Below are positions 1 to 6,445 of a stretch of DNA of 64,000 bases, one piece after another. This DNA comes from Echinicola jeungdonensis (GTDB taxonomy: Bacteria; Bacteroidota; Bacteroidia; Cytophagales; Cyclobacteriaceae). The notes under the pieces were generated by a model. That model had not been told where the DNA came from. It saw only the letters and a list, made by a program, of their open reading frames with translations, and made no database searches. Position numbers and translations under genes: made by a program. The DNA lies in contig NZ_JAUFQT010000001.1 in the NCBI RefSeq assembly GCF_030409905.1, positions 1,200,001-1,264,000 of the forward strand, given 5' to 3'. How positions within the stretch are numbered: position 1 is the first letter of the stretch; each line of letters starts with the position of its first letter.

Positions 1-282
1 GAAGGGAATGTCAATGAGCAACTACTCTCCATTTACACTAATGGTGAAGAAATTTTAAATGCTGCTGCAGAGGGAAGTAGTTTAAGCTTGGAAGGCAACC
101 AGGATGTATATTTAAATTTTGACCTTAACCGGCTTTTTCAGGAAGTAGACCTGAGTTTGGCTGTGGACGGGGATAATGATGGCACAATTGAGATTGAGCC
201 TACCAATCAGGATGGCAACCGTAATATTTACCTCACCATCATAGGAAACCTGCAAAATGCCCTTTTCATTACAAAGAACTAA
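1..282 (+). CDS. C-terminal part of a secreted protein with an Asp-rich DGDNDG loop (partial)
   Basis: The frame is open from the first base to TAA at 280-282, so this is the last 93 codons of a gene that begins outside the window. The visible part contains a loop DGDNDGTIEI followed by a short strand and the ending NALFITKN. The same arrangement (DGDGDGLIEV, then EMKN) closes the protein at 12844-13602, so the two are probably paralogues. The Asp-rich loop resembles a calcium-binding dockerin or EF-hand loop, but no flanking helices are evident. The function is unknown. A bidirectional terminator follows 10 bases later. Confidence 0.75.
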   Translation, partial: EGNVNEQLLSIYTNGEEILNAAAEGSSLSLEGNQDVYLNFDLNRLFQEVDLSLAVDGDNDGTIEIEPTNQDGNRNIYLTIIGNLQNALFITKN

Positions 283-292
283 TACTAAAAAA

Positions 293-316
293 AGGCTGTC
301 TGAATCCAGACAGCCT
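293..316. terminator. Bidirectional intrinsic terminator
   Basis: A perfect stem AGGCTGTCTG / CAGACAGCCT with a 4-base loop is preceded by an A-tract and followed by a T-rich stretch. It can therefore stop the plus-strand gene ending at 282 and the minus-strand transcript from copy A (485-874). Confidence 0.85.
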
Positions 317-484
317 CTATTTCCTTTTTTTATTATAGGGCTGGCAGGTAAATTACAACCCATTCCCCTTACCTCAAACACCAACCCCTTCAAAATTCCA
401 ATTTTTTTTAATTAAATCATTTACCAGGCACTATTTCCCTCATTGGAATTACCAGAAACCTTGACGGTACTTTAGAAGGAAAAA

Positions 485-874
485 TCACTTTTCGTGAGCA
501 AGGTATTTAGTTTCTTTTCGTCGTTCACCCAACAACACCTTGAAGTTGTCAAGCATACCCTGTTTTTTGGTAGATACTTCTATTTCATATGCCCCTTCTG
601 CTAAGGCGGACATGTCAAAGTTTTTCCTAAAGATCTTATCTCCTTTGATAACCTCTTTATAAAGCACTTTACTTTTGCCATCCTTAACCTTGACCAAAAT
701 TTCTTCATCCAGGTCAGAAATTGACCTTAACTGAAGTTTTCTCTTCCCCACTTTTTCAATGAGAAGAGTTGGTTTCTTTTCTTTCTCTTTGCCTAGGTCA
801 GTAGGACCTGTTTTACAAGCAAATACACTTCCTGAAATACACAATACTACTAATGTTGCAATAACTAATCTCAT
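485..874 (-). CDS. Small secreted protein, repeated family, copy A
   Basis: 129 residues. The N-terminus MRLVIATLVVLCISGSVFAC is a signal peptide that could be processed by signal peptidase I (VFA) or, less likely, lipidated at the Cys. The mature part is Lys/Glu-rich with alternating strand-like segments ending in ALAEGAYEIEVSTKKQG and NFKVLL. This resembles the single Ig-like beta-sandwich of DUF3244-type secreted Bacteroidota proteins; that assignment is a guess from pattern. Copy B (4421-4810) is closely similar and copy C (5519-6126) is decayed. The ATG overlaps the stop of a 9-codon leader ORF (ATGA), and a conserved leader and promoter lie upstream. Function unknown; export to the periplasm or surface is likely. 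Confidence 0.85.
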   Translation of the reverse strand: MRLVIATLVVLCISGSVFACKTGPTDLGKEKEKKPTLLIEKVGKRKLQLRSISDLDEEILVKVKDGKSKVLYKEVIKGDKIFRKNFDMSALAEGAYEIEVSTKKQGMLDNFKVLLGERRKETKYLAHEK

Positions 875-900
875 GGCTTAAAAATTTTAAGGTTTAACAT
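871..900 (-). CDS. Leader ORF of copy A (9 codons)
   Basis: Reads MLNLKIFKP and ends with a TGA that overlaps the ATG of the downstream gene (ATGA). The same ORF, with the same length and overlap, is present before copies B and C. The arrangement would suit translational coupling. There is no proof that it is translated, and conservation could simply reflect recent duplication. Confidence 0.4.
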   Translation of the reverse strand: MLNLKIFKP

Positions 901-998
901 GATTGACCATCACTGGTCTCAAACCTCTGACTTACCCCGTAGGTTTTCGCCATTTGCTGAGGCTAGTTATTTTGGGCAGGCACTCTGATCTTTTGATC
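875..998 (-). promoter_or_regulatory. Conserved structured 5' leader, copy A
   Basis: Roughly 124 nt between the expected transcription start and the start codon, nearly identical in three copies. Readable elements in transcript order are: a 4-bp hairpin GATC/GATC (998-987); UGCCC (978-974), able to pair with GGGUA (937-933); GCC/GGC (963-961 with 951-949); AAACCU/AGGUUU (946-941 with 926-921); and a GACCA/UGGUC hairpin (918-905). A competing pairing joins CCUC (962-959) to GAGG (927-924). I could not match it to a riboswitch class from memory. It is probably a regulatory RNA element, ligand unknown. Confidence 0.6.
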
Positions 999-1003
999 TA
1001 TAA

Positions 1004-1035
1004 CAAACATAACAAAAATACGTTTTCATTGCAAA
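1004..1035 (-). promoter_or_regulatory. Bacteroidota-type promoter, copy A
   Basis: Minus strand reads TTTG (1035-1032), a 20-base spacer, then TATGTTTG (1011-1004), matching the phylum's -33 TTTG / -7 TAnnTTTG consensus. The predicted start falls at the first hairpin of the leader. The same promoter stands at the same place before copies B and C. Confidence 0.75.
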
Positions 1036-1448
1036 CAATATATAAAAAAACATATATAATTATCATTATATTAAAACAACACCTATTTTATTGAATTTTA
1101 ATTATTTAATATTTCCAATTATTAAAACTTACCAAATCCACCTCCCCAAAACTTAAATTCTTATTATTTAATTAATTCAAAATTTTATTTTTATTTTAAT
1201 TAAATAAAATATTTAAACAAAATTTAAAGCAAACTTCTTCTTTTGGACAGAACTTTAATTTACACCTGCCAAAAAAGTCAAGCAACAGACAGAAACCCAC
1301 TACCACACAACAATTGCCTATGCTAAAATTATTTTTTGATTAGAAGATTTTTGGCCATGATTTTATTACCTCCTCAAAAAAAGCTCACAGCCCGGTCAGC
1401 ATCCACAAGGTGAGAGAAAACTAAATTCGGATAAAAAACAATCCCACT
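1036..1448. other. AT-rich intergenic stretch, part of the duplicated module
   Basis: No credible gene. The block around 1245-1300 (GACAGAACTTTAATTTACAC, then AAAAAAGTCAA) recurs at about 5180-5225 upstream of copy B. The duplicated unit therefore extends several hundred bases beyond the promoter. Confidence 0.6.
1444..1448. repeat. Left target-site duplication of the IS21-family element
   Basis: CCACT directly before the TGTCTA end of the element. The same five bases follow the other end at 4077-4081. Confidence 0.8.
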
Positions 1449-1458
1449 TGTCTAAAAC

Positions 1459-1607
1459 GGAGGTCACTGGGCCACGGTTTACGGTGATAGCGGGCCAGCC
1501 ATTCCGGGAATCACTGGGCCAAAAATAGAGTCGGTTTTCCGGAGGTCACTGGGCCATTTTAGGATTCCCGAGCTGTTTGGTACCGGAGGTCATTGGGCCA
1601 CTTTCCA
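1459..1607 (+). repeat. Left-end multiple terminal repeats of the IS
   Basis: Four related units ending in TGGGCCA, at 1459-1474, 1506-1521, 1541-1556 and 1585-1600. The last continues into CACTTTCCA, making a 17-bp perfect inverted match (1591-1607) to 3998-4014 at the right end. IS21-family ends typically carry such repeated transposase-binding sites. Confidence 0.8.
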
Positions 1608-1647
1608 TGATAAGTTATTAGCCTTGTAGTCGAATAACAGCAACTAC

Positions 1648-3186
1648 ATGGCAGGACAAAGAATAGACATCATGGATTTAAGAAGTTTGATCACCTTCAA
1701 GCAGAAGGGGCTTAGCAACCGAAAAGTGGCAGACCTATTGGGCGTCAACCGAAAGACCGTTGACAGTTATGTCAGGCGTTTCAGGGATCTTTCCCTTGGG
1801 TACGGGGAACTGCTCTCCCTTGACGGCAAAGATCTACAGGAACTTTTCACCGAGACAGGGCAGACCGAAAAGGAACGTTATGAGCATCTCTCGGGGTGTT
1901 TTCCCCACATCGACGGGGAGATGAAAAAGCCCGGCTGTACCCTGCAGGTACTGTGGAAGGAATATATCTCCCAAAATCCGGAAGGCTATAAATACAGCCA
2001 GTTCACCTGGCACTACCGGCAATGGAAGAAGCGCAACAACGCCAGTGGCAAGCTGTCCCACCGTGCCGGGGAAAAGCTTTTCGTGGACTTTTGCGGAAAG
2101 AAGCTGCACTACGTTGACCGCCGGACTGGGGAGCAGATAGCCGTAGAGGTTTTTGTTGGTGTCCTGCCCTGCAGCCAGTACACTTACATAAGGGCGGTGC
2201 CCAGCCAAAAACGGGAGGATTTTATCAGCTGTCTGGTCTATTGTCTGGGCTGGATGGGCGGGGTACCCTATGCCGTCGTCCCTGACAATCTCAAATCAGC
2301 AGTGGACAAGGCCTCAAAATATGCCCCGGTCCTCAACAAGACCTTTTCGGATTTTGGCCTCCATTACGGCTGCGCCCTTGATCCTGCCCGGCCCTATAGC
2401 CCGCAGGACAAATCACTCGTGGAGCGTTCGGTCACCCTGGTCTACCAACGGATCTATTACCCCTTGGGCAACCATACCTTCTTCAGCCTGGAGGAGCTCA
2501 ATGCGGCCATTGCAGAAAAACTGGAGGAGTACAATGACTACCTGCTCAGCCATGGACAGGGCAGCAGGCGAAGCCAGTTTTTGGACATCGAAAAGGAGTT
2601 CCTGCAGCCCCTTCCCAAAAGCATCTACAGCATCCGTTATTATAAAAAGGCCACCGTCCAGAAATCCTCCCATGTTTACCTGGGAGAGGACAAAAACTAT
2701 TATAGCTGTCCCTATCGCTATATGGGCAAGAGCGTGGAGTTACAGTACAACCGGAACACCGTGGAGATATTTTACCGTCAGGAGCGGATCGCATCCCACA
2801 AAAGGGCTTCCCGGCAAGGCCAGTACATCACCATCGGGGAACATATGCCCAGCAACCACCAATACTACAATGACTGGAGCCCGGAATACTTTGACCGGAG
2901 GGCACAAAAAGTTGGTCCGAACACCCAGGAGTATATCGGAACGTTGATCGGCCAGTACACCTATCCCGAAATCGGCTACAAACAGGCACAGGGGATTCTT
3001 TCCTTCTTGAAAAGCTATGGACAGGAGCGTCTGGAAAGGGCCTGTAAACGGGCACTGGGCTTCGAAAAAGCCTCCTACCATACCCTTGAAAGGATACTTA
3101 AAAACAAAATGGACCTCGAGGAACTGCCTCCTGCCAAGGATCATTTAACCCCGGGTCACAAGAACATCAGGGGCTCCTACAGCTGA
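1648..3186 (+). CDS. istA: IS21-family transposase IstA
   Basis: 512 residues, normal for the family. Residues 19-44 (GLSNRKVADLLGVNRKTV) form an N-terminal helix-turn-helix for binding the terminal repeats. The retroviral-integrase-like core follows with candidate DDE residues D147 (LFVDFCG), D213 (VPDNLKSAV) and E259 (KSLVERSV). A C-terminal beta-rich region (about 330-400) matches the Mu-transposase C-terminal type. It catalyses strand cleavage and transfer together with IstB. An in-frame ATG at 1672 is an alternative start. istB follows after 50 bases. Confidence 0.95.
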   Translation: MAGQRIDIMDLRSLITFKQKGLSNRKVADLLGVNRKTVDSYVRRFRDLSLGYGELLSLDGKDLQELFTETGQTEKERYEHLSGCFPHIDGEMKKPGCTLQVLWKEYISQNPEGYKYSQFTWHYRQWKKRNNASGKLSHRAGEKLFVDFCGKKLHYVDRRTGEQIAVEVFVGVLPCSQYTYIRAVPSQKREDFISCLVYCLGWMGGVPYAVVPDNLKSAVDKASKYAPVLNKTFSDFGLHYGCALDPARPYSPQDKSLVERSVTLVYQRIYYPLGNHTFFSLEELNAAIAEKLEEYNDYLLSHGQGSRRSQFLDIEKEFLQPLPKSIYSIRYYKKATVQKSSHVYLGEDKNYYSCPYRYMGKSVELQYNRNTVEIFYRQERIASHKRASRQGQYITIGEHMPSNHQYYNDWSPEYFDRRAQKVGPNTQEYIGTLIGQYTYPEIGYKQAQGILSFLKSYGQERLERACKRALGFEKASYHTLERILKNKMDLEELPPAKDHLTPGHKNIRGSYS

Positions 3187-3236
3187 CAGGCCGCCCTCTT
3201 GATGAAACGAATTATAATATCCCAACCAAATGAATT

Positions 3237-3974
3237 ATGAACGAACACAACACCATTGAAAAAATGAAACAGATGCGCATGGGTACCATGGCGGAACTTT
3301 ACCACAAGAATCTGACAGAACATCTCTATCAGGACATGTCGGCCGACGAACTGTTGGCCTTTCTAGTGGACAGCGAATGGGAGTACAGGCAGAACAAAAG
3401 CATAGACAACCTCATACGTCAGGCAGGGTTTAAACAGGCCGCTGCGGCAACTGACATTGATTACCATAACTCCCGTAACCTGGACAGGGGGCTGTTTGAG
3501 AGATTGCTCGGACTGGCCTTCATCAAAAACCGGACGAACATCATCCTTACCGGGGCCACCGGATCCGGGAAAAGTTACCTGGCCCAGTGTCTTGGGGTCA
3601 GGGCCTGCCAGCACAGGTTCAGGACGCTTTATTACAATACGGCCAGGTTTTTTGATGCGGTAAGATTGGCCAAGCTGGAAGGTACCTACCATAAACTGCT
3701 CAAAAAGCTCGAAAAAACCAATGTGCTCATCTTGGACGACTTTGGTCTGGCCCCGATGGATGGGCAGGCCAGGATTGCCCTTATGGACATCATGGAAGAC
3801 CGCTATGAGAAAAGTTCAACGATCATTGCATCACAGATACCGGTCAGCCAATGGCATGGAACCATTGGTGATGACAGCATTGCAGATGCCGTGCTCGACA
3901 GGCTCGTATACTCCTCACATAGGATAGAACTGGAAGGAGAATCCATGAGAAGCAAAAAGAAGTTGGACAATTAA
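3237..3974 (+). CDS. istB: IS21-family helper ATPase IstB
   Basis: 245 residues, full length. Walker A GATGSGKS at 106-113, Walker B LILDDFG at 164-170, and the N-terminal helical region typical of IstB. The family is an AAA+ ATPase related to DnaC that selects target DNA and stimulates IstA. The start is ATG at 3237, with another ATG seven bases upstream in a different frame. The C-terminal tail is basic (RSKKKLDN). Nothing suggests inactivation. Confidence 0.95.
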   Translation: MNEHNTIEKMKQMRMGTMAELYHKNLTEHLYQDMSADELLAFLVDSEWEYRQNKSIDNLIRQAGFKQAAAATDIDYHNSRNLDRGLFERLLGLAFIKNRTNIILTGATGSGKSYLAQCLGVRACQHRFRTLYYNTARFFDAVRLAKLEGTYHKLLKKLEKTNVLILDDFGLAPMDGQARIALMDIMEDRYEKSSTIIASQIPVSQWHGTIGDDSIADAVLDRLVYSSHRIELEGESMRSKKKLDN

Positions 3975-3997
3975 ATTTTAACCCTATTATTGCACTT

Positions 3998-4076
3998 GGA
4001 AAGTGGCCCAATGATTCCCGGAATCCGTGGCCCAGTATACGCCGGAAACACTGGCCCAGCATCGCCGGAATAGACA
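3998..4076 (-). repeat. Right-end multiple terminal repeats of the IS
   Basis: Three inverted units beginning TGGCCCA at 4004, 4028 and 4052. They run to the terminal TAGACA at 4071-4076 and mirror the left-end units. Confidence 0.8.
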
Positions 4077-4081
4077 CCACT
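4077..4081. repeat. Right target-site duplication of the IS21-family element
   Basis: CCACT immediately after TAGACA, matching 1444-1448. Confidence 0.8.
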
Positions 4082-4287
4082 TGACTGGAACCAATTAAAC
4101 AACCAATTCGCAAACCATCTTGATCTTTATATTGAAGTAAGAAAAATTATTGAATTTAGTTTTTTTTACCCAGGCCATAAAAATTAGTTTTAACACCCCC
4201 AAAGAATCCTACCAACTTGTTCTTCCCAAATGACCAACCAGTCACATGAAATCCTCAAAATCCAACCTAATAACCAGGTATTCCAAC
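4082..4287. other. AT-rich intergenic stretch between the IS and copy B
   Basis: No gene is supported here. It is the continuation of the target locus on the right side of the IS, downstream of copy B. Confidence 0.5.
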
Positions 4288-4314
4288 AAAAAAAGCCACC
4301 TGTCTCCAGGCGGC
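4288..4314 (-). terminator. Intrinsic terminator of copy B
   Basis: On the minus strand GCCGCCTG, a 4-base loop and CAGGTGGC form an 8-bp stem with one G-U pair, followed by seven T. A nearly identical terminator follows copy C. Confidence 0.85.
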
Positions 4315-4420
4315 TTCAAATATCTTATTTTTTCTAATAAAAAGAGAAACAGATATTTTCCAGTTTTTACTCCCTTCATGGGATTTTACAGAAACCTTTT
4401 CGGCTCTTTAGAAGGAAGAA

Positions 4421-4810
4421 TCACTTTTCGTGAGCAAGGTACTTGGATTCTTTTTGTCGTTCACCCAACAACACCTTGAAGTTATCAAGCTCACCTTGTT
4501 TCTTGGTGGACACTGCAATTTCATATGCCCCTTCTGCTAAAGCAGACATGTCGAAGTTTTTTCTAAAGATCTTATCTCCTTTGATAACCTCTTTATAAAG
4601 CACTTTACTTTGGCCATCTGTAATCTTAACCAAAATTTCTTCATTTAGATCAGAAAGAGACCTTAACCGAAGTTTTCTCTCTCCAACTTTTTCAATAAGA
4701 AGTGCTGATTTCTTTTCTTTTTCTTTGTCTAGGTCAGCAGGACCTGTTTTACAAGCAAATGTACTTACTGAAATACACAATGCTACTAATGTTGCAATAA
4801 CTAATCTCAT
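4421..4810 (-). CDS. Small secreted protein, repeated family, copy B
   Basis: 129 residues, same length as copy A with scattered substitutions. Signal peptide MRLVIATLVALCISVSTFAC, then a Lys/Glu-rich linker and one strand-rich domain with RKNFDMSALAEGAYEIAVST. Alignable to copy A over its whole length without gaps, and preceded by the same leader, leader ORF and promoter. The open frame and mild divergence suggest it is still under selection. The family is unrecognised beyond a DUF3244-like, Ig-like appearance. Confidence 0.85.
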   Translation of the reverse strand: MRLVIATLVALCISVSTFACKTGPADLDKEKEKKSALLIEKVGERKLRLRSLSDLNEEILVKITDGQSKVLYKEVIKGDKIFRKNFDMSALAEGAYEIAVSTKKQGELDNFKVLLGERQKESKYLAHEK

Positions 4811-4836
4811 GGCTTTAAAATTTTAAGGTTTAACAT
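4807..4836 (-). CDS. Leader ORF of copy B (9 codons)
   Basis: Reads MLNLKILKP. Its TGA overlaps the ATG of the 4421-4810 gene, exactly as in copy A. Confidence 0.4.
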   Translation of the reverse strand: MLNLKILKP

Positions 4837-4934
4837 GATTGACCATCACTGGTCGCAAACCTCTGACTTACCCCGTAGGTTTTCGCCATATGCTGAGGCT
4901 AGTTATTTTGGGCAGGCACTCTGATCTTTCGATC
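4811..4934 (-). promoter_or_regulatory. Conserved structured 5' leader, copy B
   Basis: Same elements and spacing as copy A. The first hairpin is GATC-GAAA-GATC (4934-4923), so its loop is of GNRA type, against AAAA in copy A. Other differences from copy A are few (for example the TAT for TTT change before the GCC/GGC arm, and G for T after the last hairpin) and fall outside the proposed stems. Confidence 0.6.
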
Positions 4935-4939
4935 TATAA

Positions 4940-4971
4940 CAAACATAACAAAAAGACATATTCATTGCAAA
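4940..4971 (-). promoter_or_regulatory. Bacteroidota-type promoter, copy B
   Basis: Minus strand TTTG (4971-4968), 20-base spacer, TATGTTTG (4947-4940). Confidence 0.75.
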
Positions 4972-5466
4972 TATACCAATGATTAATATCTATTATTACC
5001 AATTATTAAACTATATAGACCTTTTATTGAATTTTAATTATCACACATTTTCATTTATTAAAACCCATCAAACCCATTTTATCAAAACTTATAGCCTAAT
5101 TATTATATTTTATTAAAATTTTATTTCGATTTACAATCAATAAAATATTTTTTCCAAAATTTTAATTCAAACCTTCTATTAGACAGAACTTTAATTTACA
5201 CTCGTCCAAAAAAGTCAAAGAACAGATAGAAGAAGCGGCTTCCTACACCTATAGATTCGATATTGCCATAATCTAGGTTCAAATTATCTTTTGATTAGGT
5301 GGTTATTCCCTATAGTTCTAGTTTTCTAAACATTCAAGGAACCGATACGGATCACACGTTGGAAGAGACCATATTCTGACCAAATAAATTTCAATTGATT
5401 AAAGTCAGTTAACCTCCCAATTTCAATTATTCATCAAAACCTAATCCCAATAATCAGATTATTACA
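4972..5466. other. AT-rich intergenic stretch upstream of copy B
   Basis: No gene is supported. It keeps partial similarity to 1036-1400 as part of the duplicated module. Confidence 0.5.
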
Positions 5467-5494
5467 GAAAAAAAGCCGCCTGTCTCCAGGCGGC
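5467..5494 (-). terminator. Intrinsic terminator of copy C
   Basis: Perfect 8-bp stem GCCGCCTG / CAGGCGGC (5475-5494) with an eight-base T-tract on the minus-strand side. Confidence 0.85.
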
Positions 5495-5518
5495 TTCAAA
5501 AAATCTTTTTATTCTTGA

Positions 5519-6126
5519 TTAAAGGACGGATAAGTATTTACCATAACCATAATCATCCCTTACCTCAAAAACCAGGTCATCCAATGACCTTACTTTTTTT
5601 ATCTTAAATAGCTTCCCGTACTTAGTACCCTCAAAAGTATCCTTATATATTACATGTCCCTTATCTAGAATTAGAACATATTTCTTAGAGGCATCAAAAG
5701 ATTTTACAAGCAAGGCTACCTTTAAATCATCCATTACCTTCACTTTGGTAAAATACTTGGATGTTTCTTTTTTCTTTTCATCCAAATTCACCTTGAAGTT
5801 TTCAATGGTCCCATACTCTTTAGAATACACTTCAAATCCATAGTATCCTTCCTCTAAAGCTGACATATCGTAGTTCTTTCAAAAGGCTTTGTCCGTTTTA
5901 ATAACATCCTTAAAAATCACTCCGCTATAGTCATCTTTGATCTTTACCATAATTTTACCGGTAGGGTCGGAAAAATACTTTAACTGGATTTTTTCTCTCC
6001 TATCTTTTCAAGAAGAACAGTTGACTTCTTTCCTTTCTCTTTGTTTAGGTCAGTATGACCTGTATTGTGGGCAAACGCACTTCCTGAAATGCATAATGCT
6101 ACTAAAGTTGCAATAACTAATCTCAA
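5519..6126 (-). pseudogene. Small secreted protein family, copy C, decayed, with an extra C-terminal domain
   Basis: Alignment to copies A and B shows three lesions. The start codon is TTG instead of ATG (6126-6124). A length change in the A-run near 5990-6000 shifts the frame and would stop translation at once (AGT TAA). A TGA near 5882 replaces the Arg codon of FRKNFDM. Downstream an intact 115-codon frame continues the family domain (MSALEEGYYGFEVYSKEYG) and adds about 75 residues resembling a second strand-rich repeat (DDLVFEVRDDYGYGKY). The ancestor was therefore a two-domain protein of about 200 residues. Leader, leader ORF, promoter and terminator remain well preserved. Confidence 0.8.
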
Positions 6127-6152
6127 GGCTTTAAAATTTTAAGGTTTAACAT
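6123..6152 (-). CDS. Leader ORF of copy C (9 codons)
   Basis: Reads MLNLKILKP and ends with TGA overlapping the TTG (TTGA). It is intact although the downstream gene is broken. Confidence 0.35.
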   Translation of the reverse strand: MLNLKILKP

Positions 6153-6252
6153 AAAAGACCATCACTGGTCGCAAACCTCTTGCCTTACCCCGTAGGTTTT
6201 CGCCAATTGCTGAGGCTAGTTATTTTGGGCAGGTACTTTAATCACGTGATTG
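6127..6252 (-). promoter_or_regulatory. Conserved structured 5' leader, copy C
   Basis: The core blocks are identical to copies A and B. The first hairpin is changed to AATC-ACGT-GATT (6251-6240): the closing pair goes from G-C to A-T on both sides, a compensated change. Substitutions also occur between AAACCU and AGGUUU, outside the stems. Confidence 0.55.
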
Positions 6253-6257
6253 TAATT

Positions 6258-6288
6258 CAAACGTAACGACAGGGATTTTAATTACAAA
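6258..6288 (-). promoter_or_regulatory. Bacteroidota-type promoter, copy C
   Basis: Minus strand TTTG (6288-6285), 19-base spacer, TACGTTTG (6265-6258). Confidence 0.7.
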
Positions 6289-6445
6289 TACATTAACAAA
6301 AAAAAATTTTTTAATTAATGATTCAATAACATTTAATAAATATTGTTACATATTCCATATGTAACATACCGAATCCGGTTGCGAAAAACATATTTAAAAA
6401 TTATCAACATTTTTCATAAAAAATCATTATTGAAGACAAAAAAAC

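Larger units (their letters stand above)
1449..4076 (+). mobile_element. Complete IS21-family insertion sequence (2628 bp)
   Basis: Both ends start with TGTCTA in inverted orientation, and both carry several copies of a short repeat containing TGGGCCA. The element encodes the family pair istA (DDE transposase) and istB (AAA+ helper ATPase) in the same direction, and is flanked by a 5-bp direct repeat CCACT. Both ORFs are full length with intact catalytic motifs, so it may still be active. It is visibly richer in GC than its surroundings, which suggests acquisition from elsewhere. It lies between duplicated copies A and B and interrupts no recognisable gene. Confidence 0.95.

Noticed and set aside
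112..393. 93-codon frame on the minus strand over the first gene and terminator
   Set aside because: Antisense to the real partial gene and crosses a terminator; no family features.
875..998. Assignment of the leader to c-di-GMP, preQ1, TPP or fluoride riboswitches
   Set aside because: The characteristic conserved sequences of these classes, as I recall them, are not present.
903..1094. 63-codon frame on the plus strand
   Set aside because: It runs antisense through the conserved leader and promoter of copy A, so its regularity reflects the leader, not a protein.
2270..2947. 225-codon frame inside istA
   Set aside because: Alternative frame of the transposase gene; long because the IS is GC-rich.
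4246..4479. 77-codon frame spanning the terminator of copy B
   Set aside because: Crosses a terminator hairpin, antisense to the 3' end of copy B.
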